A DNA stretch of 64,000 bases from positions 1 to 64,000 of IMG/VR virus record IMGVR_UViG_3300009703_000007. One strand, given 5' to 3'. Shown piece by piece: positions 46,500 through 55,783 of the stretch. The DNA is from a virus. The position numbers were made by a program, and so were the translations under genes. The notes under the pieces are model-generated. The model worked only from the letters and a program-made list of their open reading frames with translations. It did not search any database and was not told where the DNA came from. Each line of letters begins with the position of its first letter. Within the stretch, counting starts at the first letter, position 1.

Positions 46500-46982
46500 A
46501 TGGCTACTGCGATTACTGAAGCTGAAGTAAGACTGTTTCTGAGAGACTACGCCAACGCAGCAGCCTCCGGCCTGACCTACGTATTCAACGAACTTCTTGA
46601 CCATGTAGCGTTTACTACGGCTGAGATAACCCTGGCCATGGACCTTGCTGTTGCTAGGTTCAACGCAACAGGACACTCCACGGCCTATACGTCTTCAACT
46701 TTCCCCAACCGGTTCGTCCTGATGATAGGGACTTGCTCCAACCTGATGTTCAGTGACGCTGTTCTTCAGGCGCGTAACCAACTGGACTACAACGATGGTG
46801 GGGAACACCACGGTTACTCTGACAAGTATCAGGCCTATTTGCACATAAAGGATGCCCTTAACGCACAGTGGACTGAGATAGTACCTATGTACAAGGCATC
46901 GTTGAACCTGGAAAGTGGCTACGGTTCCCTGCCGAGTGCCTACGCTGGATTCGGATACCCATCACTGGTGGCTAACCTGTAA
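46500..46982 (+). CDS. Head-tail connector (neck) type protein, 160 aa
   Basis: Helical, about 160 residues, begins TEAEVRLFLRDY as many adaptor proteins do, with AYTSSTFPNRFVLMIGTCSN in the middle. Position between capsid and sheath supports a neck/adaptor role; the exact family is not certain. Confidence 0.55.
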   Translation: MATAITEAEVRLFLRDYANAAASGLTYVFNELLDHVAFTTAEITLAMDLAVARFNATGHSTAYTSSTFPNRFVLMIGTCSNLMFSDAVLQARNQLDYNDGGEHHGYSDKYQAYLHIKDALNAQWTEIVPMYKASLNLESGYGSLPSAYAGFGYPSLVANL

Positions 46983-47762
46983 ATGGCCTTTGCTATAAGC
47001 ATAATAAAGGTAGCTCCTATTTACGCTTCTGGCGTCGTGGTGCAGTGGTCTGTAGTAGACCCCCCTGACGCAGGGTCCTACACGTATGACCTAGAGCGCT
47101 CAGGGTCCCCTCAGGGACCTTGGACTGCTGTAATCACCCTGACAGACGCGTACATCCACACGGACACAGGAGCGAGCCTCCACGGGCTTACTAGAGACGT
47201 ATACTACAGGGTTACTGTTAACCCCCCTGTAGCTGCCTCCTTGACCTCGGCCGTACACAACATACAAGGGGAGCTTCCGTTGGCTACGGTGGGCAGACAC
47301 TTCCTGCGTGCCCGTAAGATGCGGTCCGACCTGCTCCGCACATTCCAGAAGTTTTCTGGTAAAGAATACTACATTCTAAAGCGCAAGCACTGGGGTGCTA
47401 GGTGCACCACATGCTGGGACACGCTTACCAAGACGGTTGTAGACGAAGCGTGCACTGTCTGTTTTGGAGTAGGCTTTCTGAACGGGTATTACGATCCGTA
47501 TCGAATATGGGGTAGAATAGGCAACACTACGATATCCGCCCCCTTGATGATTGAGGGCAAAGCCGACCAACGCATGCTGAAATTTACATGCTTGGACGTT
47601 CCCTTCTTGATGCCCGACGACGTGATTGTAGGCGTGCTTGACGATCGTAGGTACATAGTGCACACACAAGTGCCCACAGAGATGCGCCAAGTAACGGTTC
47701 ACCAGGACGTGTCCATAGCAGAGCTGCCTCGAGATAACCCTGTGTACGCGGTGTCAGTCTAA
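46983..47762 (+). CDS. Neck-type protein with fibronectin-like and zinc-knuckle segments
   Basis: 259 residues. The first 90 residues read like a fibronectin type III domain (VQWSVVDPPDAGSYTYDLER). GARCTTCWDTLTKTVVDEAC-TVC gives two CxxC pairs (about residues 141-144 and 157-160), a zinc knuckle found in myovirus neck proteins. The C-terminal part is beta-rich. ATG directly follows the 46500 stop. Confidence 0.6.
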   Translation: MAFAISIIKVAPIYASGVVVQWSVVDPPDAGSYTYDLERSGSPQGPWTAVITLTDAYIHTDTGASLHGLTRDVYYRVTVNPPVAASLTSAVHNIQGELPLATVGRHFLRARKMRSDLLRTFQKFSGKEYYILKRKHWGARCTTCWDTLTKTVVDEACTVCFGVGFLNGYYDPYRIWGRIGNTTISAPLMIEGKADQRMLKFTCLDVPFLMPDDVIVGVLDDRRYIVHTQVPTEMRQVTVHQDVSIAELPRDNPVYAVSV

Positions 47763-48442
47763 TGCCTCTTATAACCAAGAAGACGTTTAACGAAGAACCC
47801 AACAACACCCCCACACAGCTTCCTCGAATAGCCGTACGAAGCAACCTTTCCCTTTTGGGAGCGTTCCTTCACATTGTTCGAGAGCGGTTTTCTACAGACG
47901 CAGACGCCAACTTTCCATGGTCCTGGGTGGAGGAGCCTGCTAAGTCTGGGGTGACTATTGAGCTGGCCTACAGTGAGGACTCGGAACAGCGCTCCATACT
48001 GCCGGGCATCTTGATAGGAAAAGCGCCTACGCACTGGTCTCCTGTCACAATTGGTGATCGAGCAGGTGCCAACATGCCCCGAGCGGAAGAGACCAAAATC
48101 ATGCATGGCGCTACGACCATAGTCGCCAACGTAATTTCGAGGAACGCTGGAGAGTGTTTTGTCCTCGGTGACATCGTTTCCCACGCCTTCCTCAACGCGT
48201 CGGACTATCTAAGATCCGGACATAACTTAAGAGACGTATTCAACGTTGTTGAAGGCACCATAACACCGTACCCTAAAGAGAAGACCTGGTGGCAACTCCC
48301 TGTGAGTGTCACCATTGAATTTACAGAGCGGTGGACCCAACAGGAAAACCCGACACTACTAACTGGAATCAATGTCCTTTTACCCACGGGTGTTGCAGAT
48401 CCGGAGTACTATACGCAATTAGCACTCAGGTCGTTGACCTAG
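47762..48442 (+). CDS. Neck/tail-completion type protein, 226 aa
   Basis: ATG overlaps the previous stop (TAATG). Alpha/beta with LSLLGAFLHIVRERF and VTIEFTERWTQQENP near the end. Its place just before the sheath gene is that of tail-terminator proteins in contractile phages. Family match not proven. Confidence 0.55.
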   Translation: MPLITKKTFNEEPNNTPTQLPRIAVRSNLSLLGAFLHIVRERFSTDADANFPWSWVEEPAKSGVTIELAYSEDSEQRSILPGILIGKAPTHWSPVTIGDRAGANMPRAEETKIMHGATTIVANVISRNAGECFVLGDIVSHAFLNASDYLRSGHNLRDVFNVVEGTITPYPKEKTWWQLPVSVTIEFTERWTQQENPTLLTGINVLLPTGVADPEYYTQLALRSLT

Positions 48443-48468
48443 GTTAATTGTTGAATTTATCGTTGGAT

Positions 48469-48514
48469 ACTACTATTTAGGTAGTGTCTTACGTAACACG
48501 GTAGGAGAATAGTA
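48469..48514 (+). promoter_or_regulatory. Probable sheath-gene promoter within inverted repeats
   Basis: TACTATT (48471-48477) is complementary to AATAGTA (48508-48514), which contains the first base of the ATG; ACTAC/GTAGT (48469-48473, 48481-48485) is an alternative smaller stem around TATTTAG. GGTAGGAG is the ribosome-binding site. It resembles the promoter-in-hairpin layout but with weaker stems. Confidence 0.45.
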
Positions 48515-50457
48515 TGCCTCGCCCTATGGTTCAGGTGATTCAGCAGCTCTCAACGGCGACAGTTACACCTGCGTCGCCAGAGCTGAACACAGTCTTGGTA
48601 GGCCCGTGCTACAACGTGCTAACCTACGCTGATGACAAAACGACAATAGCCCACACGGCAGCCTATGGAGAGGACGACGTCACTGCGATGACGGCCCCTT
48701 ATAGCGCTCCTGGAACCGTGGCTATACTGGACGCGGCCCGTCCAGGGCACATCACAGGTGCTATACTCGACGACGTGTCCACCAACATTTACTTCGATGA
48801 TTGCTACGTCGAGATGGATAATGACTCCACGTCCGGCACAGGAACAATAGCAGCAGGAACTCCTGAGAAAATAACTGTTACAGGCCTCGCCACGGATGCG
48901 GCTGGTGATTACTTGATCGCAGTGGGTGACAGAGTGGTTGTCACCGACTCTACGGGTGCCCCTGACGACAACGTTCGAACTGTCCACAAAATCCTCAGCG
49001 CCACTGAGTTCTCAGTGACCGTTCCCTTCGACGCTGTAATGCATACGACTGGACTCAACTGGTATGTGGAGCACAAACTCTCCGACGTACTCGCTACGTT
49101 CAACCCTGCTGTGGACATCAGTGGCATAGACACGATCACGATACCCAACGCACAGGCGGTAACGTACCGCGGCGGGTCTCGCACCGTAACTACGGCGTCT
49201 ATCTACAGTGAGTACCGGGAACTCCGCCAGGACCTTGGTGCCGACGTAACCGAATACACAAGTTCAACGCTTGCTACCGCAGGCCTAGGCAAGTCGGTTC
49301 TTGAAAACCCCTTAGGGCTCGCTGCCTCACTCTACTTCGCCAATACCACGGCACCTCTCAGGGTACTAGCGGTAGACTCCGACGACACCACAGGCCATAA
49401 CGCCGCTATCAACGTCCTGGCCGCTAGGTCGGACATCTACTACATAGGCGTATTGTCCAGTACAGCTGCTATCTTAGCGTCGTATTCAACACATGCTACG
49501 CAGATGTCTCAGCCCTCCGTTGGGAAATTCCGTATAGCTGCGGGAGGTGGTACGTTAGTCACAGTCAAGGCTGTAGGAAATGGCGTACCTACTACGGTAA
49601 CTGCGGATCTGATGGATGAGGCTACAGCCACGTTCATTACGGACGGTGTTGCGGTAGGCGACGATGTGGTAGTAGCGGGCTCAACGGGTAACGACGGTGC
49701 GTACACAGTAGAGAGCATCGATAGTGAGACCCGGCTTAAGCTGGATCCCAACTGGCCGTCCCCGGGTTCCGCTGACGGTACGTACACCATCACTAGAACA
49801 CTGACGCTGCAGGCACAGAACGACGAGTTGGAGCTCATACCTCCAAGCTACGACAACAAGCGTATGCTGCTCATATGGCCTGACTCCATTACAGTTGGCG
49901 GAGTTGCGGTTGACGGGTTCTACCTGGCTGCTGTGCTTGGGGCACAGGTTACCGGATTGCCGAGTCACCAGGGCTTCACCAACATCGGTGTGGCAGGGAT
50001 CGACTCTCTGTCCAACTCTAACTTCTACTTCACCGCTTCGCAGATCGACGATCTTTCGGATGCAGGCTGGTACGTGTTCATACAAGAGTCTCTCAACGGA
50101 CTTCCGTTCTCAGTACACCAGGTAACGTCTGCCCAGAGCGGACTTGTGGACGAAGTAGAGCTGAATGTTGTTAAGAACTTCGACTATATCTCAATACAAC
50201 TTCAGACCACTCTAGACGGGTTCATCGGCAACTGGAACATCAACCAGACCACGATGGCAGTCATCCGGTCCTCGATAGAAGGTACCTTGGCCAACTTGAA
50301 GGCAGTTACTTTCCCGCGTATTGGCGCCAGACTGGTCGATGGTAACGTGGACTCTATCAGCATCAACGCTAACGACAGTACCATGTTGGACTGTTACGTC
50401 AACTTGACGCTACCGAAGCCGCTTAACACACTAGTGCTGCACCTGGTCAGCCAGTAA
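48514..50457 (+). CDS. Tail sheath protein
   Basis: 647 residues. The N-terminal part (PELNTVLVGPCYNVLTY) and the C-terminal domain (QTTLDGFIGNWNINQTTMAVIRSS ... LVDGNVDSISINANDSTMLDCYVNLTLPKPL) are characteristic of contractile tail sheaths. Extra beta-domains in between (about residues 110-190 and 330-430, each with a VGDDVVV-type strand pattern) explain the larger size. Followed 10 nt later by the tube gene. Confidence 0.8.
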   Translation: MPRPMVQVIQQLSTATVTPASPELNTVLVGPCYNVLTYADDKTTIAHTAAYGEDDVTAMTAPYSAPGTVAILDAARPGHITGAILDDVSTNIYFDDCYVEMDNDSTSGTGTIAAGTPEKITVTGLATDAAGDYLIAVGDRVVVTDSTGAPDDNVRTVHKILSATEFSVTVPFDAVMHTTGLNWYVEHKLSDVLATFNPAVDISGIDTITIPNAQAVTYRGGSRTVTTASIYSEYRELRQDLGADVTEYTSSTLATAGLGKSVLENPLGLAASLYFANTTAPLRVLAVDSDDTTGHNAAINVLAARSDIYYIGVLSSTAAILASYSTHATQMSQPSVGKFRIAAGGGTLVTVKAVGNGVPTTVTADLMDEATATFITDGVAVGDDVVVAGSTGNDGAYTVESIDSETRLKLDPNWPSPGSADGTYTITRTLTLQAQNDELELIPPSYDNKRMLLIWPDSITVGGVAVDGFYLAAVLGAQVTGLPSHQGFTNIGVAGIDSLSNSNFYFTASQIDDLSDAGWYVFIQESLNGLPFSVHQVTSAQSGLVDEVELNVVKNFDYISIQLQTTLDGFIGNWNINQTTMAVIRSSIEGTLANLKAVTFPRIGARLVDGNVDSISINANDSTMLDCYVNLTLPKPLNTLVLHLVSQ

Positions 50458-50467
50458 AGGATCTTAA

Positions 50468-51196
50468 ATGGCACATCCCGTAACTAATTCCATCACTGAC
50501 TGGAAGCCCCAGAACCAGCACGTAGAAAGGTTCCTGGATAACGCGGCGTACACTGCTGCTCACCCAGACGATACTCTCTTACTTGCCGGTCCTGCTCGCT
50601 TAGCAGATGTGGATTGGTCGGCTGGCACAGACCAGTTTGGCTCGCTATTGCCATTAGGCATGACTCAGCAGTTCCAGATCTCTCAGAACGTTCCGGTGGC
50701 GCCCATGCCGTCCATCGGGACCGGCCGCGTGTTTTTCACACGCTCCAAGAGCCAGATCGGCTGGAACATGGGTCGACTGTGGTGTAACGGACGTAACCTC
50801 CTACGCGCGCTGTACCACAACGCTCGGACAGGTTTGCCTAATGACACAGACCTGCTCAACCTTCCTGAGCCTGTTATGTCTGGAGCCAACTCCAACGTGT
50901 TCTTCAACCTCGAGTCAGAGCTATTCGCTGCGCCCATGGGCATGGCGGTCCTCTTTAGAGACAAGTCCCGGTCCCCTATCGGCGCTTTCTACATTGAGTG
51001 TATGATGATCAGTTCTTGGAGCCTGGGCGTCGCCGCGGGGTCCAACATGATCATGTCCAATGTGTCTGGGCTAGCGGATCGTATTCTTCCGCTAGATCAC
51101 GCCGCGCACCTGGTGCCTCTGCGAGATACTCTGGACAACGTCAACGCCTTCATTGATGAGTCTAGTGCTGGAGACGCAGCAGTAGTAACTTCATAA
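50468..51196 (+). CDS. Tail tube protein
   Basis: 242 residues, immediately after the sheath and before a terminator, the usual place of the tube. Contains MAVLFRDKSRSPIGAFYIEC and NMIMSNVSGLADRI, beta-rich with one helix. The assignment rests on order and size more than on motif. Confidence 0.65.
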   Translation: MAHPVTNSITDWKPQNQHVERFLDNAAYTAAHPDDTLLLAGPARLADVDWSAGTDQFGSLLPLGMTQQFQISQNVPVAPMPSIGTGRVFFTRSKSQIGWNMGRLWCNGRNLLRALYHNARTGLPNDTDLLNLPEPVMSGANSNVFFNLESELFAAPMGMAVLFRDKSRSPIGAFYIECMMISSWSLGVAAGSNMIMSNVSGLADRILPLDHAAHLVPLRDTLDNVNAFIDESSAGDAAVVTS

Positions 51197-51222
51197 AAAT
51201 TATCAAGCCACACTAGTGACTA

Positions 51223-51250
51223 GGCTCAGGATTAACTTCCTGGGCCTTTT
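51223..51250 (+). terminator. Intrinsic terminator after the tube gene
   Basis: GGCTCAGGA (51223-51231) pairs with TCCTGGGCC (51238-51246) (one G-T), followed by TTTT. A GCTATAATGG box for the next gene lies 10-20 nt further on. Confidence 0.75.
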
Positions 51251-51275
51251 CTAGTTTTGCTATAATGGTTTTAGC

Positions 51276-52772
51276 ATGCTAGGAATCAGACGACCTTTAA
51301 CAGCAAAACACGGAGTAGTCCGCAGCCCGTCCAAGACAGGGCAGGGCGGCTTCGTTGGCGAGCAGAGAAATACCCCAGGGTCTATCGAGCACGCTCAGAT
51401 CCTCGAAGTGTTCCCCGACACTCTCACAGCTCTGGTATCGTATCAAGGGGGGATAGCCCCAGCTACTTTACCCCTCGGTGCAGCATCAAGTCCAGAGTCT
51501 CCATCGGGCGGTGTTGCCCTGCCTTACCGCGGTAGTGAAGTCCTGGTCACTAAGGTTAATGGACAGTTTCACATTGTTCGGTACGTAGCCCCTAAGGACC
51601 AGCTGGTGCTCTCCACGGACGATGACGCTCGCAGATTCGAGTTCGCGTATGACCCCGCAGGTAGCGAAGAAGGTCACTACAAGAACAAAGGATACACAAG
51701 ACAGTCAGGCCTCAACCTCAAAAGCCTCCTCCCGGGCGATTCTGTGCAGATGGGTAGGCTTGGCAACTTCTTAGCGGTTCTAGATGGGGGGATCAACATA
51801 TTGCGCTCCCACGACTCCGCGCAGATACTGACGTTCATGCGTGAACAGATGGTCAAGATTGTAGCGAGCCAGTACAAGCTGTTCACAGACTTCGGTAAGG
51901 TAGAGCACATTACAGATGATCTAGGTGCTACGTTGAGCGTACGTGGGGCTGGGGGAGCTGCTGCAGAGGCTAGTAACGAAGCCTGGACTATACGTGGAGA
52001 CCTCGGGGCTAGAGGGGACCTGGTCAACTTACGTGTAACGGATTACACTGGTTTCGACCTCGCCAGAGTTTGGGTCAATAGGATGGGTAATGTGTACAGC
52101 CTGACCCAGGACCACGTCTCGGACGTCATGGGGTCTGCTAGGGCCAACATACGTGGAGCGTTGTCCAACGTATACCATAAATCCGCAGTACACCGCTACA
52201 AAGACTACGTACAGGTGATAGGCGAAAAGTTGTTTGAGGAATCCTTCGATAGTTTCAAAAAAACTGTCGCCAACAACTCTATGGTTGCTGTGATGGGAGA
52301 GTCTACAAACATCGTTGGAGGCAAGAGGACTGACATAGCCGTTGAAGGCTGGGATATAGACGTTACAAAGGAAGGCGTCGTTCTCAACGTTGGCCATGAT
52401 GCTGACGCTGGATCCGACACAGACGTAAGTATATCCATCAAGAAGGGTGACTTCAACGTAGAGACCGACCAGACTGGCGACATGACGTTGAGTACAGGAC
52501 AGGGCACTATTACGATCAAGACCAACGCAGGCCAGGTTGTACTAGACACAGGAGGACAGGCAGGGTCTGTTCTGCTGGGCTCCTCCACGGCAGCGTCCTC
52601 AGTAGTTCTTTATGACCAGTTCAAGTCGGTGTTGGGCGCTATGGCTGCAGCTATAGATTCCCACGTCCACACAGGGTCTACCGGGCCGACTGCTACGCCA
52701 GGACAGCTGGCTGCCCTAGTCAACTCGCTGGGACCACAAGCCAAGTCTTCGGTGGTAAAGGCAGCGTCATAA
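51276..52772 (+). CDS. Baseplate spike/hub protein (gpV/gp5-like)
   Basis: 498 residues. Residues about 30-110 match the OB-fold of spike proteins (EVFPDTLTALVSYQGGIAP ... GGVALPYRGSEVLVTKVNG). Residues about 375-430 are strand repeats (GDMTLSTGQGTITIKTNAGQ) of a trimeric beta-helix, and DSHVHTGSTGPT near the end is a typical spike-tip sequence with metal-binding HxH. No lysozyme domain is seen. Own promoter box TATAAT. Confidence 0.7.
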   Translation: MLGIRRPLTAKHGVVRSPSKTGQGGFVGEQRNTPGSIEHAQILEVFPDTLTALVSYQGGIAPATLPLGAASSPESPSGGVALPYRGSEVLVTKVNGQFHIVRYVAPKDQLVLSTDDDARRFEFAYDPAGSEEGHYKNKGYTRQSGLNLKSLLPGDSVQMGRLGNFLAVLDGGINILRSHDSAQILTFMREQMVKIVASQYKLFTDFGKVEHITDDLGATLSVRGAGGAAAEASNEAWTIRGDLGARGDLVNLRVTDYTGFDLARVWVNRMGNVYSLTQDHVSDVMGSARANIRGALSNVYHKSAVHRYKDYVQVIGEKLFEESFDSFKKTVANNSMVAVMGESTNIVGGKRTDIAVEGWDIDVTKEGVVLNVGHDADAGSDTDVSISIKKGDFNVETDQTGDMTLSTGQGTITIKTNAGQVVLDTGGQAGSVLLGSSTAASSVVLYDQFKSVLGAMAAAIDSHVHTGSTGPTATPGQLAALVNSLGPQAKSSVVKAAS

Positions 52773-52942
52773 TGGCTGAAGACCTAGTACCTAAGAAAAC
52801 TTTACTAACACAACTAAATACTATTTGTGTGCTGTCCCTGCGTATGCTGGCTTTAACCCAGAAGTACAATGAGCTGCGACGCAAACAAAGGTTGGAGAGC
52901 ATAAGAAATGCCAGCGACAGGTTGGGCAAAGCTAGAAAGTAA
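52772..52942 (+). CDS. Small charged helical protein, 56 aa
   Basis: ATG overlaps the spike-gene stop (TAATG) and the frame ends 35 nt inside the next gene. Helical, basic C-terminal half (YNELRRKQRLESIRNASDRL). The coupling and coding-like sequence support it. Function unknown. Confidence 0.6.
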   Translation: MAEDLVPKKTLLTQLNTICVLSLRMLALTQKYNELRRKQRLESIRNASDRLGKARK

Positions 52943-54446
52943 CGTATTTGACGCTACTATCCTAACGTCAGCGATCGAGGGCATCAGCACAACGATCGGC
53001 TTGGCTAAGGATGTTCTAGAGGTAGCCAAGGTCACCACGCAGACTGGTGTGGGTTCCCTGGTAGTGAACCCTATAGACACCGCGATCAATGTGGTTGGAG
53101 AAGCCTTGGAGACAGCCACCCAGGCATTCAACTTGGAGGGTGGGGTCCACGTATTGTTCGTGCCAGCTGCAGACGTGTCTACAGGGGACTTGCTGGAGTC
53201 CATATCCAAGACCCTCAATAACGTATCGGACCTAAACCGGCCCGATTTCGCTGCGGGAGAGTACGCTGCCGGCGGTATGTTTTTAGGAACTGCCAATGAG
53301 TACGCTGCTATAGTACAGTCTGCTGAGCGTTTGGCCAAGATGTCCAGGAACCCTAACCGCGCAGTCACTCCCATACGCATGGCACTGGACGGGGCTCCAG
53401 AGTACTGTCTCAGGTCTCCGCAGAACGTTACCGCTGCACCCTTCGTAAAGTCCAAGTCCCCTGCTGTTAGGGTACTGTGGGATCCAGAACGTAATCTGGG
53501 AACTACAGCTCGTCAGGTAGATGCTCCTAAGGAAAAGTTCAAGATCAGTAAGTCTTACATAGTCAGGACTACTGCACCTCTTATCAACTCAGCTTACGAT
53601 CCTGGAACGTTCCCTGAGGGATATGTTATAACAGAGCAGGCATTCCCGGGCTACGAAAAACCCAACACGTTCGTAGACACTGATGTGGAGTCGGGCACCG
53701 ATTACTACTACGGCGTAGCCTATTCATATTCCGATGAGAACGACGTTGAAGTAGGGCCGTATAGTGTCAGTAATCTAGCTTGGGTTCAGCCCTCACAAAC
53801 GCCTAAGCACCCACTAACGTTTCAGGCACCGTACTGGATTTCAGTAGACGGGGGACTTAACGCGCTGTACCCTGACCTGACGGATGTGACGGAGTACATA
53901 AACCGATTTATACAAGGATATTTAGACGTAGCCTCCAGCAGAGTATCGGGTGCTGATGACGCTGTAGGAGACTTCATCGACAGTGAGATAACAAGACTGT
54001 CCGGCTATGAAGGAGAGCTCAATGCTATGTCTTCCAAGCTAGAAGCGGTAGCGGCCCCGTGGCCTGCCGGAAGCCTAGGTGCCTTTGCCTTTCACACCGG
54101 GGGGTCTCACCAAGAGATCCTGGCAGAGATATCGGGTAAGCTGTATGATACAGCAGACCCTAACACACCTGACGTGACAAGAGGGTACTCAATGGCCCTC
54201 ATACTCCTAGCCAGCAGTGCTACGGCTGCTGCTGCAGAAACTGCATACGGGCTTATCAGCCTTTTGATGGCTGGAAACGTTCCCGAGCCGGATCCAGGGC
54301 TGGACGCGTCCATAGCCAGTATAGGCACCGGCATAGAGTCTCTAGTGGAACAGATAATGACTCAGTTCGGCCCAGACATGGCCGACACTGGCGCTACGAT
54401 TGAGGAAGCAGCCGCCAGTCCACCTAACCTCCTCGAATTACCCTAG
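52908..54446 (+). CDS. Tail/baseplate protein, 512 aa
   Basis: Helical Ala-rich N-terminal 150 residues, a fibronectin-like beta domain (TDVESGTDYYYGVAYSYSDEND, about residues 260-300), then a helical C-terminal 200 residues. Lies after the spike gene in the tail operon. No family recognised. Confidence 0.6.
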   Translation: MPATGWAKLESNVFDATILTSAIEGISTTIGLAKDVLEVAKVTTQTGVGSLVVNPIDTAINVVGEALETATQAFNLEGGVHVLFVPAADVSTGDLLESISKTLNNVSDLNRPDFAAGEYAAGGMFLGTANEYAAIVQSAERLAKMSRNPNRAVTPIRMALDGAPEYCLRSPQNVTAAPFVKSKSPAVRVLWDPERNLGTTARQVDAPKEKFKISKSYIVRTTAPLINSAYDPGTFPEGYVITEQAFPGYEKPNTFVDTDVESGTDYYYGVAYSYSDENDVEVGPYSVSNLAWVQPSQTPKHPLTFQAPYWISVDGGLNALYPDLTDVTEYINRFIQGYLDVASSRVSGADDAVGDFIDSEITRLSGYEGELNAMSSKLEAVAAPWPAGSLGAFAFHTGGSHQEILAEISGKLYDTADPNTPDVTRGYSMALILLASSATAAAAETAYGLISLLMAGNVPEPDPGLDASIASIGTGIESLVEQIMTQFGPDMADTGATIEEAAASPPNLLELP

Positions 54447-54454
54447 GTAGATAA

Positions 54455-54655
54455 ATGGAAAAACACGGCGTAGTATCAGGCGATGAAGAAGCCTCCGATG
54501 AGCTTCTAGAGAAGATTGCCTCTATCACTAACCCGCTGGATAGAATGCCTCGTAAGGCGACGCATCCTTGTGCAGACACGTTACAGAACCTTCGGGATGA
54601 ACACCGATCTCGTAAACCTTCCACCCCTCAGGGAACCGATCAGTCGCCTGTCTGA
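54455..54655 (+). CDS. Possible small protein, 66 aa
   Basis: ATG 9 nt after the previous stop, but its second half lies opposite the 54528-54830 minus-strand gene. The first 25 residues are acidic helix (DEEASDELLEKIAS); the rest is Arg/Pro/Ser-rich like shadow sequence. It may be a truncated gene cut by the insertion. Confidence 0.35.
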   Translation: MEKHGVVSGDEEASDELLEKIASITNPLDRMPRKATHPCADTLQNLRDEHRSRKPSTPQGTDQSPV

Positions 54656-54830
54656 CAGCTTCCTCACTCGCATCCAGCAGTGGCCCTATAACTCTTATGT
54701 TATCTAGGAAAGCGTCGTTGGAGTCTGTATATGGGGGGTCTGGGCCTATCACTACATTCAGTACGTAGTCGTTACTAGGAGAGCCGACTAGCTTGCGGGT
54801 CCTGGCGAGCACTTTGTTCTTCTCTAGCAT
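54528..54830 (-). CDS. Lone minus-strand gene inside the tail operon
   Basis: 100 residues from ATG at 54830 (MLEKNKVLARTRK), with GCGAGGTCCTA upstream. Alpha/beta with NVVIGPDPPYTDSNDAFLDN and EEAVRQATDRFPEGWKVYEIG. It fills a 220-nt stretch that has no plus-strand gene. Not recognised. Orientation and position are those of an inserted accessory (moron-like) gene. Confidence 0.6.
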   Translation of the reverse strand: MLEKNKVLARTRKLVGSPSNDYVLNVVIGPDPPYTDSNDAFLDNIRVIGPLLDASEEAVRQATDRFPEGWKVYEIGVHPEGSVTCLHKDASPYEAFYPAG

Positions 54831-54890
54831 TAGGACCTCGCAGTAAACAAAGCTAGTATTAGACAACCACAACAGGTGTGTAAAAATAAT

Positions 54891-55442
54891 ATGTCATTAG
54901 CAATAGACAAGGCCAAGGTCAGCACTGCTGCTTTGGAAATCACTCAAGATACCTCAGAAGCTGATCCAATCGGGCCTGACGCTACTGAAGATGCGGAAGT
55001 TGCGCTTACAGAAGAAGATATAGTCAACAGGTCTCTAGAAGAGCTCAACATGACCAAGGAGGACGCTTTTGCTATTGTAGAGGCTGTCTTTACTGAGGGC
55101 GTGTACCAGGAAACTGTCCAGATACGTAAGGGCTTGAGTGTAACGTTCCGTACTCGGTCTGCATCGGAGGAGATGCGGCTGAAAGAGGAGCTCATTATGG
55201 CAGGGGACATGGCCGTATGGGAGCGTAATTATCTGGTGCAGGTTCACAACTTAGCTACGTCCCTGGTTTCCATCGGAGATCGGGAGCTGGAAGCAGGTGT
55301 TGGTGAGGACGAATACAGGTCAAGGAAAGAAATGGTAATGTCACTTCCCAACGTGTTGGTGGACGTGTTGGTTAGGAAATTATCCAAATTCGATATGAAG
55401 GTCATGGTGGCCTGTCAGGATCCGCTCCTACGGGATTTTTAA
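54891..55442 (+). CDS. Tail assembly chaperone, short form
   Basis: 183 residues from ATG at 54891 (a GTG at 54876 is open too). Acidic N-terminus, then GVYQETVQIRKGLSVTFRTRSASEEMRL and NYLVQVHNLATSLVSIGDREL, the size and style of tail assembly chaperones encoded just before the tape measure. The stop at 55440-55442 lies in GATTTTTAAA and the next frame continues at -1, see the frameshift entry. Confidence 0.65.
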   Translation: MSLAIDKAKVSTAALEITQDTSEADPIGPDATEDAEVALTEEDIVNRSLEELNMTKEDAFAIVEAVFTEGVYQETVQIRKGLSVTFRTRSASEEMRLKEELIMAGDMAVWERNYLVQVHNLATSLVSIGDRELEAGVGEDEYRSRKEMVMSLPNVLVDVLVRKLSKFDMKVMVACQDPLLRDF

Positions 55443-55456
55443 ATTCCCCTTTGGGG
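55436..55456 (+). promoter_or_regulatory. Candidate -1 ribosomal frameshift site
   Basis: TTTTT (55436-55440) runs into the TAA stop; slipping back one base at TTT gives TTA and joins the 55451 frame without an intervening stop. CCCC-TTT-GGGG (55446-55456) can form a small hairpin directly downstream. Confidence 0.5.
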
Positions 55457-55774
55457 TACGCTAGGACGCAGCTGACAATACGGAACGTCCCAGTGGCTCC
55501 GAAGGGGTCTGTCAGAGATAAGCTTATGTTAGCAGCGTTACTACGGGAGCAACAGACCAAGGCCGAGACCACCAAGGCTCTGCTGTTGGGCTTATCAGCG
55601 GCTATCACCTTTCAAGATAGAGAGAAACTGTTGACTACTCTGGATAGTCTGGCTGAGGGCATAGACGCCATGTACGTTCCGCTGGGAGAGCAAGCCAAGG
55701 CGGATAAGAGCCAAGCGCGACAGAGACAGGAGCAGATGGACATCGAGCTTCTTGAACGTGTCAGCGCATTTTAG
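55451..55774 (+). CDS. Tail assembly chaperone, C-terminal extension
   Basis: 107 codons from a TTG at 55451, in the -1 frame relative to the 54891 gene. The frame is already open before the TTG, from the slip site onwards. Helical and charged (LLREQQTKAETTKALLLGLS, AKADKSQARQRQEQMDIELLERV). Most likely made as a fusion with the 54891 product, as in lambda gpG-T; separate initiation at TTG is the alternative. Confidence 0.6.
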   Translation: MGYARTQLTIRNVPVAPKGSVRDKLMLAALLREQQTKAETTKALLLGLSAAITFQDREKLLTTLDSLAEGIDAMYVPLGEQAKADKSQARQRQEQMDIELLERVSAF

Positions 55775-55783
55775 GAAAAACTG

